This document shows positions 55,453 to 64,000 of a stretch of DNA of 64,000 nucleotides, one piece after another. Origin of the DNA: Ignavibacteriales bacterium (GTDB lineage: Bacteria > Bacteroidota > Ignavibacteria > Ignavibacteriales > Melioribacteraceae); the NCBI GenBank assembly GCA_020635275.1, contig JACKAA010000003.1:62001-126000 (forward strand), read 5' to 3'. Under the pieces are notes generated by a model, which searched no databases, was not told the DNA's origin, and saw only the letters and a list, made by a program, of their open reading frames with translations. Position 1 is the first letter of the stretch. Each line of letters starts with the position of its first letter. The position numbers and the translations under genes were made by a program.

Positions 55453-56055
55453 TTGGAAAAAATTCAAGTAGATATATTAGGATTATCATCCAGCCCTTCT
55501 GCTGGCGGAGCATATGCACTTTTATTAAAAGAATCTTTTGGAGTAAGACGGCTTCCAATAATTATTGGTTCTTTTGAAGCACAGTCAATCGCATTAGAAA
55601 TTGAAGGAATTAAACCACCTAGACCACTTACTCATGATTTAATGAAAAATTTAGTGGATGATTTGGGCGGTACAGTTTTAGAAGTTTTAATTGATGAGCT
55701 TAGAGACAATACATTTTATGCGAAAATAATTTTAGAAGTATCAACTTTAACAAATACCATTGATGCAAGACCAAGTGATGCAATTGCTCTAGCTGTTAGA
55801 ACTGGTTGTCAAATTTTTGTATCTGAAGAAGTTATGAGATCTGCGGCATTTGTTCCAAGTTCAGAAGACAGCAGTGAGTCTGCAGAATCATTTGAAATTG
55901 CAAATGATTTTGAGACCAAACAATACCCAAAACAATCTTCAGAAACAAAGGTTGCTTCATTACAAGATCAGTTAAGAGAAGCCATTGAAAAAGAAGATTA
56001 CGAGCGCGCAGCAAAATTAAGAGATGAAATTAATAGATTGAAAGGAAATAATTAA
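55453..56055 (+). CDS. Bifunctional nuclease (DUF151) with UVR motif
   Basis: A 200-residue protein with an N-terminal DUF151 bifunctional-nuclease domain (about 5-135; LPIIIGSFEAQSIALEIEG, DARPSDAIALAVRTGCQIFVSEE) and a C-terminal UvrB/UvrC-type helix pair (QLREAIEKEDYERAAKLRDEI). Family proteins degrade DNA and RNA in some species. The start is a TTG at 55453; no ATG fits. It ends four bases inside the convergent DUF2851 gene. Confidence 0.82.
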   Translation: MEKIQVDILGLSSSPSAGGAYALLLKESFGVRRLPIIIGSFEAQSIALEIEGIKPPRPLTHDLMKNLVDDLGGTVLEVLIDELRDNTFYAKIILEVSTLTNTIDARPSDAIALAVRTGCQIFVSEEVMRSAAFVPSSEDSSESAESFEIANDFETKQYPKQSSETKVASLQDQLREAIEKEDYERAAKLRDEINRLKGNN

Positions 56056-57530
56056 GTAAAAACCTGCTTGCCAATTTCACATTCTAAGCATCTATTTTTT
56101 GAACAATAGTTTCTATAAACTTCAATCATTCCTTGTGAATAAATTGTTTTTTTGTGTAAACCGGCAATTTCTAAATTGGTTGAAACATCTCTAACAATTT
56201 TATTGTCATGCTTTTGTTCATATTCGTTATAAACTTTAAGAACCTTTTTTGATAAAGTTTCATTTCCAAACATATCAAAATAGACAGCCAAATACGGCAG
56301 AAGAACATTAACAAATATTTCATCGGCTCTACTTAAACCAACAATATAATTTAGTTTTACTTTAGATTCTTTACCAAAAACATAATGATTGCACCAATAG
56401 CCATTTGCTTTAATAATAAATAGTGCTCTGATTGAGCTAATTAAAGCTTTTGGTGAATTTATTTCAGAGAATTTCTTAATAATTGTACCTATTAAATTTT
56501 TATTTAAAATTGCATCAACTAATTTTATTCCACCGGAAATTCTAATAGTTGGAAAATTTTGAGGTCTTTGACCTAAGAAATGCCATTGAGTTTCGTCAAA
56601 TTTTTTACCATCATAAATTTTGGATATAGTTTTCCATTCATTTTTTAAATTGGCAATATATTCAGTTTCATTTTCTTCTTGAAGATAATCTTCAGATAAA
56701 AGTCCAGATATATGATAGTAAATAGATTCAAGTTTGGAAAGGTATCTTTCGTCATTCGAAAATTGAGTTAAAAATTCTAACGAAACATTCTGTGCAAGCT
56801 TTTTCATTATTGTTTTATTTTTTGAATATCCCAAAGCTTCAAAAATATTTTCGTAAAACAACTGTTTCCAAATTCCTTTTTCTTTAAAATCGGAATGAGT
56901 AAAATCTTTTTCATTAAATTCTTTTGTTAATTCATATCTAATTACCGGTTCTTTTAATTCCAAGTCTGAAATAAATTTCAATTCTTTTAATCTTGAGTAA
57001 ACTTTTTCACATTTGTTTTCAAATCTTTTTACACCAAGATTTAAAATAAATTTCCTCCTAAATTCTTTTTCAATTGTTTGTATTTCGGAATTACATTTAA
57101 GATTAATATTATTATTTAATTGCTTCTTACCAGCCAATTTAATTTCAAATTGCAGGTTATCAACTGAGATATTATTTTCTAACGAAATGGAATGTACTTT
57201 ACGTCCATCGCTGGTATAAACATAATTTTGTTTTTGCCTATTTGAAAAACAGATATGTAGAATTACTTTATTATAATTTTTATTGATATTGTGACCATGA
57301 TTTTTCCAATCAGAATAATCACCATCAATTTCTACATCACCAACAAAGGTTAAAGATCCTATTTGAATTCTGGCATGTTTAAAATCCGGTCCACCTGAAT
57401 TTTCATTATATTCGCCTGGATTTAGAACAACTATTGATTCTCCATTTGCTGAATTCAGATCAGAAATAAAATCTTGTTCGGACCAAATTTGATGAAGTTG
57501 CTTTTCAGCTATTTGGTTATATTTTGCCAT
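56052..57530 (-). CDS. DUF2851 family protein
   Basis: A 492-residue protein of the DUF2851 family, common in Bacteroidota. N-terminal EKQLHQIWSEQDF and PGEYNENSGGPDFKHARIQIG, then VGDVEIDGDYSDWKNHGH, and a C-terminal Cys cluster (NYCSKNRCLECEIGKQVF). The four Cys at the end look like a metal-binding site. A nuclease-like core has been suggested for this family, but I cannot support an activity from the sequence. It overlaps the DUF151 gene's end by four bases, convergent. Confidence 0.8.
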   Translation of the reverse strand: MAKYNQIAEKQLHQIWSEQDFISDLNSANGESIVVLNPGEYNENSGGPDFKHARIQIGSLTFVGDVEIDGDYSDWKNHGHNINKNYNKVILHICFSNRQKQNYVYTSDGRKVHSISLENNISVDNLQFEIKLAGKKQLNNNINLKCNSEIQTIEKEFRRKFILNLGVKRFENKCEKVYSRLKELKFISDLELKEPVIRYELTKEFNEKDFTHSDFKEKGIWKQLFYENIFEALGYSKNKTIMKKLAQNVSLEFLTQFSNDERYLSKLESIYYHISGLLSEDYLQEENETEYIANLKNEWKTISKIYDGKKFDETQWHFLGQRPQNFPTIRISGGIKLVDAILNKNLIGTIIKKFSEINSPKALISSIRALFIIKANGYWCNHYVFGKESKVKLNYIVGLSRADEIFVNVLLPYLAVYFDMFGNETLSKKVLKVYNEYEQKHDNKIVRDVSTNLEIAGLHKKTIYSQGMIEVYRNYCSKNRCLECEIGKQVFT

Positions 57531-57614
57531 TTGTATAAAAATATTTGATATTCTTATAATTCAAATTTTATAAGAACAAAATAAATTTATTATGTTAAAA
57601 ATACTATTAAGAAA

Positions 57615-58427
57615 TTATGGGATGTGTTTTTCAACTAATTGATTGTATTCAATAATTTTATCTTTAATTTTTGCTTCAAAATTTTCCGATTCATCAATAT
57701 ACAATAATCCTCTGCTGATATTAATGATAAAATTATTTTTTTTATCTGAATAGAAAATTTTGATTACATCTTCTAAGCTTCCGCCTTGTGCACCAACACC
57801 AGGCAATAAAATTGGCATGTTACCGAATGAGTCTATGTTATTTTTTAGCTCTTCATTATTTGTAGCACCGAATACTAATCCGCAGTTTTTACTTTTTTGA
57901 TTCCACTCATTCGTTTTTACAATTACTTCTTGATAAAGATATTTTCCATTTTCAAGTTTTTGTTTTTCAAAATCACTTGCACTTGGATTTGAGGTTAATC
58001 CTAAAATGAAATTTAATTTATTTTCATATTGCAAGAATGGTTCAACTGACTCATATCCCATATAAGGATGTAAAGTAACAGCATCACATTTAAAATAATC
58101 AAAAACAGATTCTGCATATTTTTTAGAAGTGTTTCCAATATCACCTCTTTTAGCATCTGCAATTATTAAAACTTCATTTGATATAAAATTAATTGTTTCT
58201 TCTAATGTACGGAATCCTTCAAGTCCCCAATTTTCATAAAATGCAAAGTTGATTTTATAAGCCGCTGCGTGTTTATAGGTTGCATCAATAACTCTTTTAT
58301 TAAATTCTAAAATTGCATTTGATTTTGTTTTTAAATGTCCGGGAATTTTATTTATATCACTATCTAAACCAACACAAATGTGAAGTGCTTTTTCTGTTTT
58401 TCTATTTAATTTTTCTTGAGCTTTCAT
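57615..58427 (-). CDS. pyrF: Orotidine 5'-phosphate decarboxylase (type 2)
   Basis: A 270-residue enzyme of the long PyrF type. The catalytic block is IIADAKRGDIGNTSKKYAES (Asp91, Lys93, Asp96), with HPYMGYE and LPGVGAQGGSLEDV later. It makes UMP from OMP in pyrimidine synthesis. It begins six bases after rodA, at the end of the mre-mrd-rodA operon. Confidence 0.92.
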   Translation of the reverse strand: MKAQEKLNRKTEKALHICVGLDSDINKIPGHLKTKSNAILEFNKRVIDATYKHAAAYKINFAFYENWGLEGFRTLEETINFISNEVLIIADAKRGDIGNTSKKYAESVFDYFKCDAVTLHPYMGYESVEPFLQYENKLNFILGLTSNPSASDFEKQKLENGKYLYQEVIVKTNEWNQKSKNCGLVFGATNNEELKNNIDSFGNMPILLPGVGAQGGSLEDVIKIFYSDKKNNFIINISRGLLYIDESENFEAKIKDKIIEYNQLVEKHIP

Positions 58428-58433
58428 ATTAAT

Positions 58434-59663
58434 TTAAATTTGTTCCCGTCTGTTTTTATAAAAATTTATTACAATCCCTAATAAAATCATGTTAACAATT
58501 AGAGAGCTGCCGCCATAACTTAAAAATGGAAGCGGTAAACCAATTACAGGAGCTACTCCAAGGTTCATTCCAATATTTATTGCAAAGTGGGTAAAGAAAA
58601 GTGAAAGTGCTCCAATTACAACTAAACTTCCAAATTTATTTTTTGTATGTGTAGCAATATAAATTAACCTTACAAATAATATGATGAAAAACATTACTAC
58701 CAAAAAGCTTCCAATAAAACCAAACTCCTCACCAATTACGCAATAGATAAAATCAGTCCATTGTTCAGGTATATATTTTAATTGAGTTTGATTACCCTGT
58801 AAAAATCCTTTGCCAAAAAATCCACCACTTCCAATAGCAACTTTTGCTTGAAGAATATTATAACCAGCTCCAAGCGGATCAGATGAAGGATTAACAAATG
58901 TTTCAATTCTTTTTTGCTGATGTGGTTTTAGAAAGTGAATTCCATAATCAAGTAAATACGCTGCCGCCATATTTAGAATGATTATTGCACCATTAAGAAA
59001 AATATTTCTCTTAAAATAAATTAATAGTGCAAATACAGTAAGCATTGCCAGAACAAATGCTGCAACACCAAATAATGATGCAAATACTACAACAATCGGT
59101 GATAATGCTAGAAATACCCAAAATAGATCTACACCGCTCCAAAATAAAATTACAAAAGTAATAATAGCATAAACAATCGCTGTTCCCATATCAGGTTCCA
59201 GAAGAATAAGAAGAACTGGAACTAAACTGTACATTATAATTAGAATAAAATCTTTAATATTATTTGGGTTTCTTCTATTACTAGATAAAAAATATGATAG
59301 AAAAAGTATTACTCCAATTTTTGCAAATTCAGAGGGCTGAAAGCCAACCGGACCAAAACTTATCCAGCTTTTTGCTCCATAAACTGTTTTGCCAACAAAA
59401 AGAACCGCAACCAGAATAATGATTGAAAATATAAAGGAAGGAATAGCAAGCATTCTATAAGTTTTATAAGGAATTAGATATGCAATAAAAAATAGACCTA
59501 ATGCAAGCACAGCAGTAAATAATTGTTTTTGGTAATTGCCAGATGCGGTTGGATGACTATTAGTGGCACTATAAATTGCAACTAACCCAATTACCGTTAA
59601 AAAAATAGCGGCAAAAAAAACTATAAAATCAAATTTATCATCTATTTTTGTTGATGTTTCCAT
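58434..59663 (-). CDS. rodA: Rod shape-determining protein RodA
   Basis: A 409-residue SEDS glycosyltransferase with about ten membrane segments. Key blocks: YKTYRMLAIPSFIFS, VGFQPSEFAKIGVILFLSYFLS, LLEPDMGTAIVYAIITFVILFWSG, and the VIGEEFGFIGSFLVV and LPLPFLSYGGSSLIVN end, all typical of RodA/FtsW. It polymerises peptidoglycan strands for elongation together with PBP2 (next gene, three bases upstream). Same operon as mreBCD. Confidence 0.93.
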   Translation of the reverse strand: METSTKIDDKFDFIVFFAAIFLTVIGLVAIYSATNSHPTASGNYQKQLFTAVLALGLFFIAYLIPYKTYRMLAIPSFIFSIIILVAVLFVGKTVYGAKSWISFGPVGFQPSEFAKIGVILFLSYFLSSNRRNPNNIKDFILIIMYSLVPVLLILLEPDMGTAIVYAIITFVILFWSGVDLFWVFLALSPIVVVFASLFGVAAFVLAMLTVFALLIYFKRNIFLNGAIIILNMAAAYLLDYGIHFLKPHQQKRIETFVNPSSDPLGAGYNILQAKVAIGSGGFFGKGFLQGNQTQLKYIPEQWTDFIYCVIGEEFGFIGSFLVVMFFIILFVRLIYIATHTKNKFGSLVVIGALSLFFTHFAINIGMNLGVAPVIGLPLPFLSYGGSSLIVNMILLGIVINFYKNRREQI

Positions 59664-59666
59664 AAT

Positions 59667-61451
59667 TTATAAATCAGCTACCTTAAAATCGTCATCTTCC
59701 AAATTTTCTAAATATGTCTTTATAACCTTTTGTGCAATTGGTGCGGCATGAGTTCCACCAAATCCCACATTTTCAACTATTACTGCAACAGCAATTTTAG
59801 GATTTTCAAATGGTGCAAAACCAATAAAGAGTGCATGATCTTTACCATGAGGATTTTGAGATGTCCCCGTTTTTCCCGAAATATCAATATTTGGTAATCG
59901 TATGTGTCTTGCAGTACCATTGCCATTAACAACTTTAAACATACCTTCTCTAACTATATCAAAATTATGTTTAGAAATTTTTATTTCCTTATTATCATAA
60001 TTAAATGGATGAAAATTATTTTGTAAACCTTCAATATAACCTTTAACAACATGCGGAGCTTTTATCTTACCGGAATTAGCCAAATAAGCAGCATATTGAG
60101 CAAGCTGTAAAGTAGTTACACTAAGCTCACCTTGACCAATACCCAAACTAATAAGCATTCCACGGCCCCATTTTTTTTCACCGTATACTCTGTCATAATA
60201 TTTTGAATCTGGTACAATTCCGGCTGCATCTTTACTTAAATCAAAACCTGTTGGACTTCCAAATCCAAACATACGCAAATATTTTGCCCATCTATCTAAA
60301 CCAATATCCAATATAAGTTTATAGAAAAATGTATTACATGAATGCTCAATTGCACTTACAACATTTGTTGTACCATGTGAACCATGACATTTAAAAAATC
60401 TATTTCCAAATTGATAACCACCTTTACAAGTTATAACACTATTTTCATTTATAATACCTTCTTCTAAACCAATGAGTGCAGCCAACATTTTGTATGTTGA
60501 ACCAGGAGGATAAATTGAGTTAGCGGCTCTATCAAACAAAGGTTTTTCGGGATCATTACGTAATTCATTCATTAGCTGGCGGGATGTAACAGCAGCAAAT
60601 TTTTCAAGATCAAACTCAGGCGCACTTACATAAGAAATAATTTCACCGGTACTTGGTTCAATTGCTACAAGAGAACCTGACAATCCTTCAAATGCTTTTT
60701 CTGCTACTTTTTGAGCTTCAGCATCAAGTGTTAAGATAAGATCCCTTCCCTTTTGGGGCGGAATATCACTTGTTCCTGCTAAATATTTACCAATTGTTTT
60801 TCTTCGAGAATCAACTAAAACAAACTCATAACCTTTTTTTCCCCTGATGTAATTTTCATATGCTCGCTCAACACCTTGTATACCTATAAAATCTCCCAGA
60901 TCATAAAATTCATCATTTTCTTTTAATTGCTGAGAATTTATTTCCCTTAAATATCCAAAAACATGCGAGCCTTTTATATCAAATGAGTAATCTCGTTGCA
61001 TCTCAACAACAATATTTACTCCTTTTAATAATTCATTATTTTCCTCAAACCAAACTAAATCTTCAAATGCAATATCCCTTTTAATAACTCTTGGCAAAAA
61101 TTTTGAGTATCCTCTATTCTTATACAAAATATCACTAATTGTATTTCTTTCCATGCTCAAAACATTTTCCAATATTCTGCCAATTGCAGTATCATATATA
61201 GCTGGAGTAATTTGCAAAGTGTAGGATGGTTTATTGCTTACTAAAACTTGAAAATTTCTATCAAAGAAAATTCCGCGAGGAGCCTGCTGAACAATTTTTT
61301 TTACAGAGTTATTATCAGATTTTGAAGAATACGATTGGTATTCAATAATTTGCATTTTAATTAGCTGACTTGTAAACCATATTCCTGTAATTGTAACAAG
61401 TATAATTAAAATGTTCTTTCTTAAATTTGAACCAAATAATTTATCACTCAT
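59667..61451 (-). CDS. mrdA: Penicillin-binding protein 2 (peptidoglycan DD-transpeptidase)
   Basis: A 594-residue class B PBP with one N-terminal membrane anchor (NILIILVTITGIWFTSQL). The dimerisation domain has RGIFFDRNFQVL; the transpeptidase domain has the active-site Ser in YPPGSTYKM (SxxK), SCNTFF (SxN) and SGKTGTSQNPHGKDHALF (KTG). It cross-links peptidoglycan for rod elongation. Its start overlaps the mreD end by four bases, so the genes are coupled. Confidence 0.94.
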   Translation of the reverse strand: MSDKLFGSNLRKNILIILVTITGIWFTSQLIKMQIIEYQSYSSKSDNNSVKKIVQQAPRGIFFDRNFQVLVSNKPSYTLQITPAIYDTAIGRILENVLSMERNTISDILYKNRGYSKFLPRVIKRDIAFEDLVWFEENNELLKGVNIVVEMQRDYSFDIKGSHVFGYLREINSQQLKENDEFYDLGDFIGIQGVERAYENYIRGKKGYEFVLVDSRRKTIGKYLAGTSDIPPQKGRDLILTLDAEAQKVAEKAFEGLSGSLVAIEPSTGEIISYVSAPEFDLEKFAAVTSRQLMNELRNDPEKPLFDRAANSIYPPGSTYKMLAALIGLEEGIINENSVITCKGGYQFGNRFFKCHGSHGTTNVVSAIEHSCNTFFYKLILDIGLDRWAKYLRMFGFGSPTGFDLSKDAAGIVPDSKYYDRVYGEKKWGRGMLISLGIGQGELSVTTLQLAQYAAYLANSGKIKAPHVVKGYIEGLQNNFHPFNYDNKEIKISKHNFDIVREGMFKVVNGNGTARHIRLPNIDISGKTGTSQNPHGKDHALFIGFAPFENPKIAVAVIVENVGFGGTHAAPIAQKVIKTYLENLEDDDFKVADL

Positions 61452-61906
61452 AATCCTTTACGCCTTTGATTATAAATAATAACCGGTAAAGCAAAGAAAG
61501 TTGTGTAAATTCCAGGTAAAATACCTTGCTCTAAAATTAAATAAGAAGTTGTTAATTTTATTTCAGATGAAGTTAATAATAAATAGAAAAAAGAATTTAT
61601 AGCTGCAGTAAGAAAAACTATTAGCAGAAAAAACATTGATGATGTATTGTAATCAATTTTATTTTCATTGTAAAAATATCCAGCAATAAATCCACCAATT
61701 GTTTTTGCAAACATAGCGCTGCCTAAAACTCCACCGGAAACTAAGTCAAAAAATAAACCTGCGAACGCGCCGAAAATTGTACCAAAAAATTGACCATAAT
61801 ACAATGAAAATCCTACTACCACAATGATTACTAAATCCGGAATTACTGATCCAATTGAAATCATTGGAATAACTGACATTTGAATTATGGAAACAAAAAT
61901 CAGCAC
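61448..61906 (-). CDS. mreD: Rod shape-determining protein MreD
   Basis: About 152 residues from the GTG at 61906, with four or five membrane segments. It looks like the short MreD of Bacteroidota and Chlorobi. The reading frame stays open past the GTG up to a TGA that overlaps the mreC end; the added residues LLDLIKPIIVLIFVSII would complete the first membrane helix. No ATG, GTG or TTG lies there; only an ATA at 61939, preceded by a GGGGGTGA ribosome-site-like run. The true start is therefore open. Confidence 0.8.
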   Translation of the reverse strand: MLIFVSIIQMSVIPMISIGSVIPDLVIIVVVGFSLYYGQFFGTIFGAFAGLFFDLVSGGVLGSAMFAKTIGGFIAGYFYNENKIDYNTSSMFFLLIVFLTAAINSFFYLLLTSSEIKLTTSYLILEQGILPGIYTTFFALPVIIYNQRRKGL

Positions 61907-61935
61907 AATTATTGGTTTTATTAAATCAAGGAGTT

Positions 61936-62772
61936 TTATTTTTCACCCCCAACAATTTTATATAATAATGAATCTAATTCGTTGCTTTTATGAACTTTAA
62001 TTACCATAACATTTCTAGTAGAATTAAGTTCAACAAAAGGTTTAATTTTTAAATTACTCAATACACCGGAAACGGTACTTTCTTTTTCTGAAACAATTCC
62101 TACTGGAATTGTTGGCGGTAAAATTGAACTTAATTCAGAAATTACAACTCTGTCGCCTACTTCAACGTCATCAGTGGTTGGAACATTATTAATAAGTAAA
62201 TTTTTACCATCCCAGTTAAGTATTCCATTTACATTGCTTCTCTGAATTTTTACAGCAACTTTAAATAAACTATTTTCAAAGGTTCTAACAACAGAATAAT
62301 TTTCCGAGGATTCTATAATTATTCCAACAAAGCCTTCATCAGTAATTACTGGCATTCCTTCAGATATTTCATTCTCAATTCCCTTATTGATGATGAAATA
62401 CCCATTAATTTTTGATACCAATCTTGAAATTATTTTAGCCGTTTCGATCTTGTAATTTGTGGTCGATTGAAAATTTAGAATATCATTTAATTTTTGGTTT
62501 TCTAATCCATAAATTCTCAATCGATTATTTTCCAACATTAGTTCGGCATTATGCTTTTCTAAACTTTCAATATATTCTGTATTTTCGAACACACTTGTAA
62601 GTTGTAACAAAGAGGAATTAAGACTTGCAAAAAAGCCTAATGTATAAAGTCTAACATTTCTGACTTTATCATTATTATTTAAAGTAATTAAGACTAAGCT
62701 AAGAATAAGCAAGAGGACTAAGACAATATATTCTTTAAATTTACTTAGAAAAACTCTAATAAATTGGGGCAT
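61936..62772 (-). CDS. mreC: Rod shape-determining protein MreC
   Basis: A 278-residue protein with one N-terminal membrane segment (EYIVLVLLLILSLVLITL, about 14-31), a coiled coil (about 60-100) and the MreC beta-domains (for example IISRLVSKINGYFIINKG and GMPVITDEGFVGIIIESSENYSVV). It links MreB to the periplasmic peptidoglycan machinery. It overlaps the mreB stop by one base (TAATG). Confidence 0.93.
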   Translation of the reverse strand: MPQFIRVFLSKFKEYIVLVLLLILSLVLITLNNNDKVRNVRLYTLGFFASLNSSLLQLTSVFENTEYIESLEKHNAELMLENNRLRIYGLENQKLNDILNFQSTTNYKIETAKIISRLVSKINGYFIINKGIENEISEGMPVITDEGFVGIIIESSENYSVVRTFENSLFKVAVKIQRSNVNGILNWDGKNLLINNVPTTDDVEVGDRVVISELSSILPPTIPVGIVSEKESTVSGVLSNLKIKPFVELNSTRNVMVIKVHKSNELDSLLYKIVGGEK

Positions 62773-63797
62773 TAGTAACTTCTTTTACGAATAAAAACTT
62801 TTGAATATTTATTCATATTTTCAATTGATTTTCCAGCGCCATTAACAACAGCCATTAATGGATTTTCTGCTATGTGAACAGGTAAATTTGTTTCCATCCT
62901 TATTCTTTCATCCAATCCTTTTAACAATGCACCTCCACCAGTTATTATAACTCCTCTGTCTAAAATATCCGCAGATAATTCCGGAGGAGTTCTTTCCAAC
63001 GTTTGCTTTACACCTTCCACAATTTGAGTAATATTTTCATTAAGTGCATCTCTAATTTCAACTGAACTTACTTCAACTGTTTTAGGAATCCCACCAACTA
63101 AATCACGACCTTTAACTTCAATAGTAATTTCTTCTTGAAGCGGTACGGCAGAACCTACTTCACATTTTATTGTCTCGCCTGTTCTTTCACCAATAAGCAG
63201 ATTATAATTCTTTTTAAAGAATTGAATAATTGCATTATTCATTTCATCACCGGCAATTCTCAAAGACTCTTCATTTACAATTCCGTCAAGTGCAATAACA
63301 GCAATTTCAGTAGTGCCGCCGCCAATATCTAATATCATGTTTCCAACAGCTGCACTTACATCAATTCCAACACCAATTGCTGCTGCCATTGGTTCGGCAA
63401 TCAAATGAACTTCTTTTGCACCGGCGTGTTCTGCGCTATCTCTAACAGCTCTTTTTTCAACTTCTGTAACTCCACTTGGTACAGCTACAACAACTTTTCT
63501 ACTTGAAAAAGCACCTCTATTTACTTTTTTAATAAAAGCTCTAATCATACCTTCGGCTATTTCAAAATCAGCAATCACTCCATCACGCATTGGCCTTGTT
63601 ACTCTAATCTGCTTATGTTCTCTACCCTGCATTTCTTTAGCTTTATTGCCAAGTGCAATTATTTTTTTTGTATTTCTATCAAATGCAACAATTGACGGTT
63701 CGTTTAAAACTATACCTTTACCTTTAACATAGATTAAGGTATTAGCAGTTCCAAGATCAATAGCTATATCAGTTGATAAAATATCGAAAAGTCCCAT
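62772..63797 (-). CDS. mreB: Rod shape-determining protein MreB (actin homolog)
   Basis: A 341-residue bacterial actin. Phosphate 1 block DIAIDLGTANTLIYVKGKGIV, DGVIADFEIAEGMIRAF, the LIAEPMAAAIGVG and MILDIGGGTTEIAVI nucleotide-binding blocks, and GVIITGGGALLKGLDERI. Filaments guide elongation-phase peptidoglycan synthesis. The first gene of the shape operon in this window, after purH; only eight bases separate it from the purH stop. Confidence 0.96.
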   Translation of the reverse strand: MGLFDILSTDIAIDLGTANTLIYVKGKGIVLNEPSIVAFDRNTKKIIALGNKAKEMQGREHKQIRVTRPMRDGVIADFEIAEGMIRAFIKKVNRGAFSSRKVVVAVPSGVTEVEKRAVRDSAEHAGAKEVHLIAEPMAAAIGVGIDVSAAVGNMILDIGGGTTEIAVIALDGIVNEESLRIAGDEMNNAIIQFFKKNYNLLIGERTGETIKCEVGSAVPLQEEITIEVKGRDLVGGIPKTVEVSSVEIRDALNENITQIVEGVKQTLERTPPELSADILDRGVIITGGGALLKGLDERIRMETNLPVHIAENPLMAVVNGAGKSIENMNKYSKVFIRKRSY

Positions 63798-63805
63798 AGA
63801 GCCTC

Positions 63806-64000
63806 TTAATGTTTAAAATTTCGTATACCGGTAAATATCATTGAAATATTTTTAATATTTGCAGCTTCAATTACTTCATCGTCTCTTACAGATCCGCCAG
63901 GTTGAACAATTGCCGTAACACCACTTTCGGCAATTTCTTCAACGCCATCAGCAAATGGGAAAAAAGCATCTGACGCTGCCACTGCATTTATAAGACTGTG
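63806..64000 (-). CDS. purH: Bifunctional AICAR formyltransferase / IMP cyclohydrolase, C-terminal end (partial)
   Basis: Open frame from the window edge to TAA at 63806. It encodes 64 residues with ASDAFFPFADGVEEIAESGV, then TAIVQPGGSVRDDEVIEAAN and IFTGIRNFKH, the typical PurH C-terminus. The catalytic N-terminal part lies outside. PurH performs the last two steps of IMP synthesis. mreB follows after eight bases, so the two may be cotranscribed. Confidence 0.95.
   Translation of the reverse strand, partial: HSLINAVAASDAFFPFADGVEEIAESGVTAIVQPGGSVRDDEVIEAANIKNISMIFTGIRNFKH

Overview
The window is 64 kb of AT-rich (roughly 30% GC by eye) bacterial chromosome. Several features together point to the Ignavibacteria / Bacteroidota-Chlorobi branch: five secreted proteins end in the type IX secretion (T9SS) sorting domain with the NYPNPFNP-type motif that is very common in Ignavibacteria, there is a ferredoxin-dependent 2-oxoacid oxidoreductase pair, AMP-forming and AtuA-type acyl metabolism genes, a LolCDE system, a DUF2851 protein and a bifunctional-nuclease (DUF151/UVR) protein. 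The genus assignment is inference; the sequence itself only shows the gene set and composition. No phage, CRISPR array, restriction system or intact insertion sequence is visible.

Layout. 1-5.3 kb: tail of an unknown gene, a secreted FG-GAP repeat protein, a phosphohexosamine mutase, then a DUF58 protein with a TPR lipoprotein. 5.4-8.5 kb: an orphan HydE-like radical SAM enzyme, an LD-carboxypeptidase and a PlsC-type acyltransferase. 8.6-9.0 kb: a four-tRNA cluster (Pro, Arg, His, Glu). 9.2-12.4 kb: a lipoprotein-release ABC transporter (two permeases and LolD). 12.4-15.9 kb: tandem paralogous FG-GAP/T9SS proteins with nearly identical 3' ends. 16-25 kb: housekeeping genes on the minus strand (leucyl aminopeptidase, NrnA, KorAB, DsbD, NadE). 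25-30 kb: esterase lipoprotein, PspC and LiaF-like envelope pair, MGMT-like protein, MscS channel and release factor 2 with its programmed frameshift. 30-34.5 kb: split AtuA pair, MiaA, Pcm, a DUF2179-type protein and tRNA-Gly and tRNA-Cys.

34.8-50.4 kb is the accessory part: a large T9SS protein with dockerin-like repeats, a 2.2-kb decayed stretch with gene remnants, a run of small envelope proteins, an 18-residue-repeat adhesin-like protein, a secreted cyclophilin fusion and a TPR sensor histidine kinase broken by two frameshifts. 50.6-57.5 kb returns to metabolism (acyl-CoA synthetase, PepD, YchF, ClpS, DUF151 nuclease, DUF2851). 57.6-64 kb holds pyrF and a compact cell-shape operon on the minus strand: purH (partial), mreB, mreC, mreD, mrdA (PBP2), rodA, pyrF.

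Working together, the window links envelope building (Lol, Mre/Rod, LD-carboxypeptidase, PlsC), secretion to the surface by T9SS, and anaerobic-style carbon metabolism (KorAB). I did not find a convincing new multi-gene system. The most useful non-routine observations are the recoded prfB, the broken histidine kinase, the decayed interval with a beta-barrel pseudogene, the homogenised ends of the tandem paralogs, the solenoid repeat protein, a possible small RNA before an orphan terminator near 50.5 kb, and an mreD gene with no conventional start codon at its operon junction.
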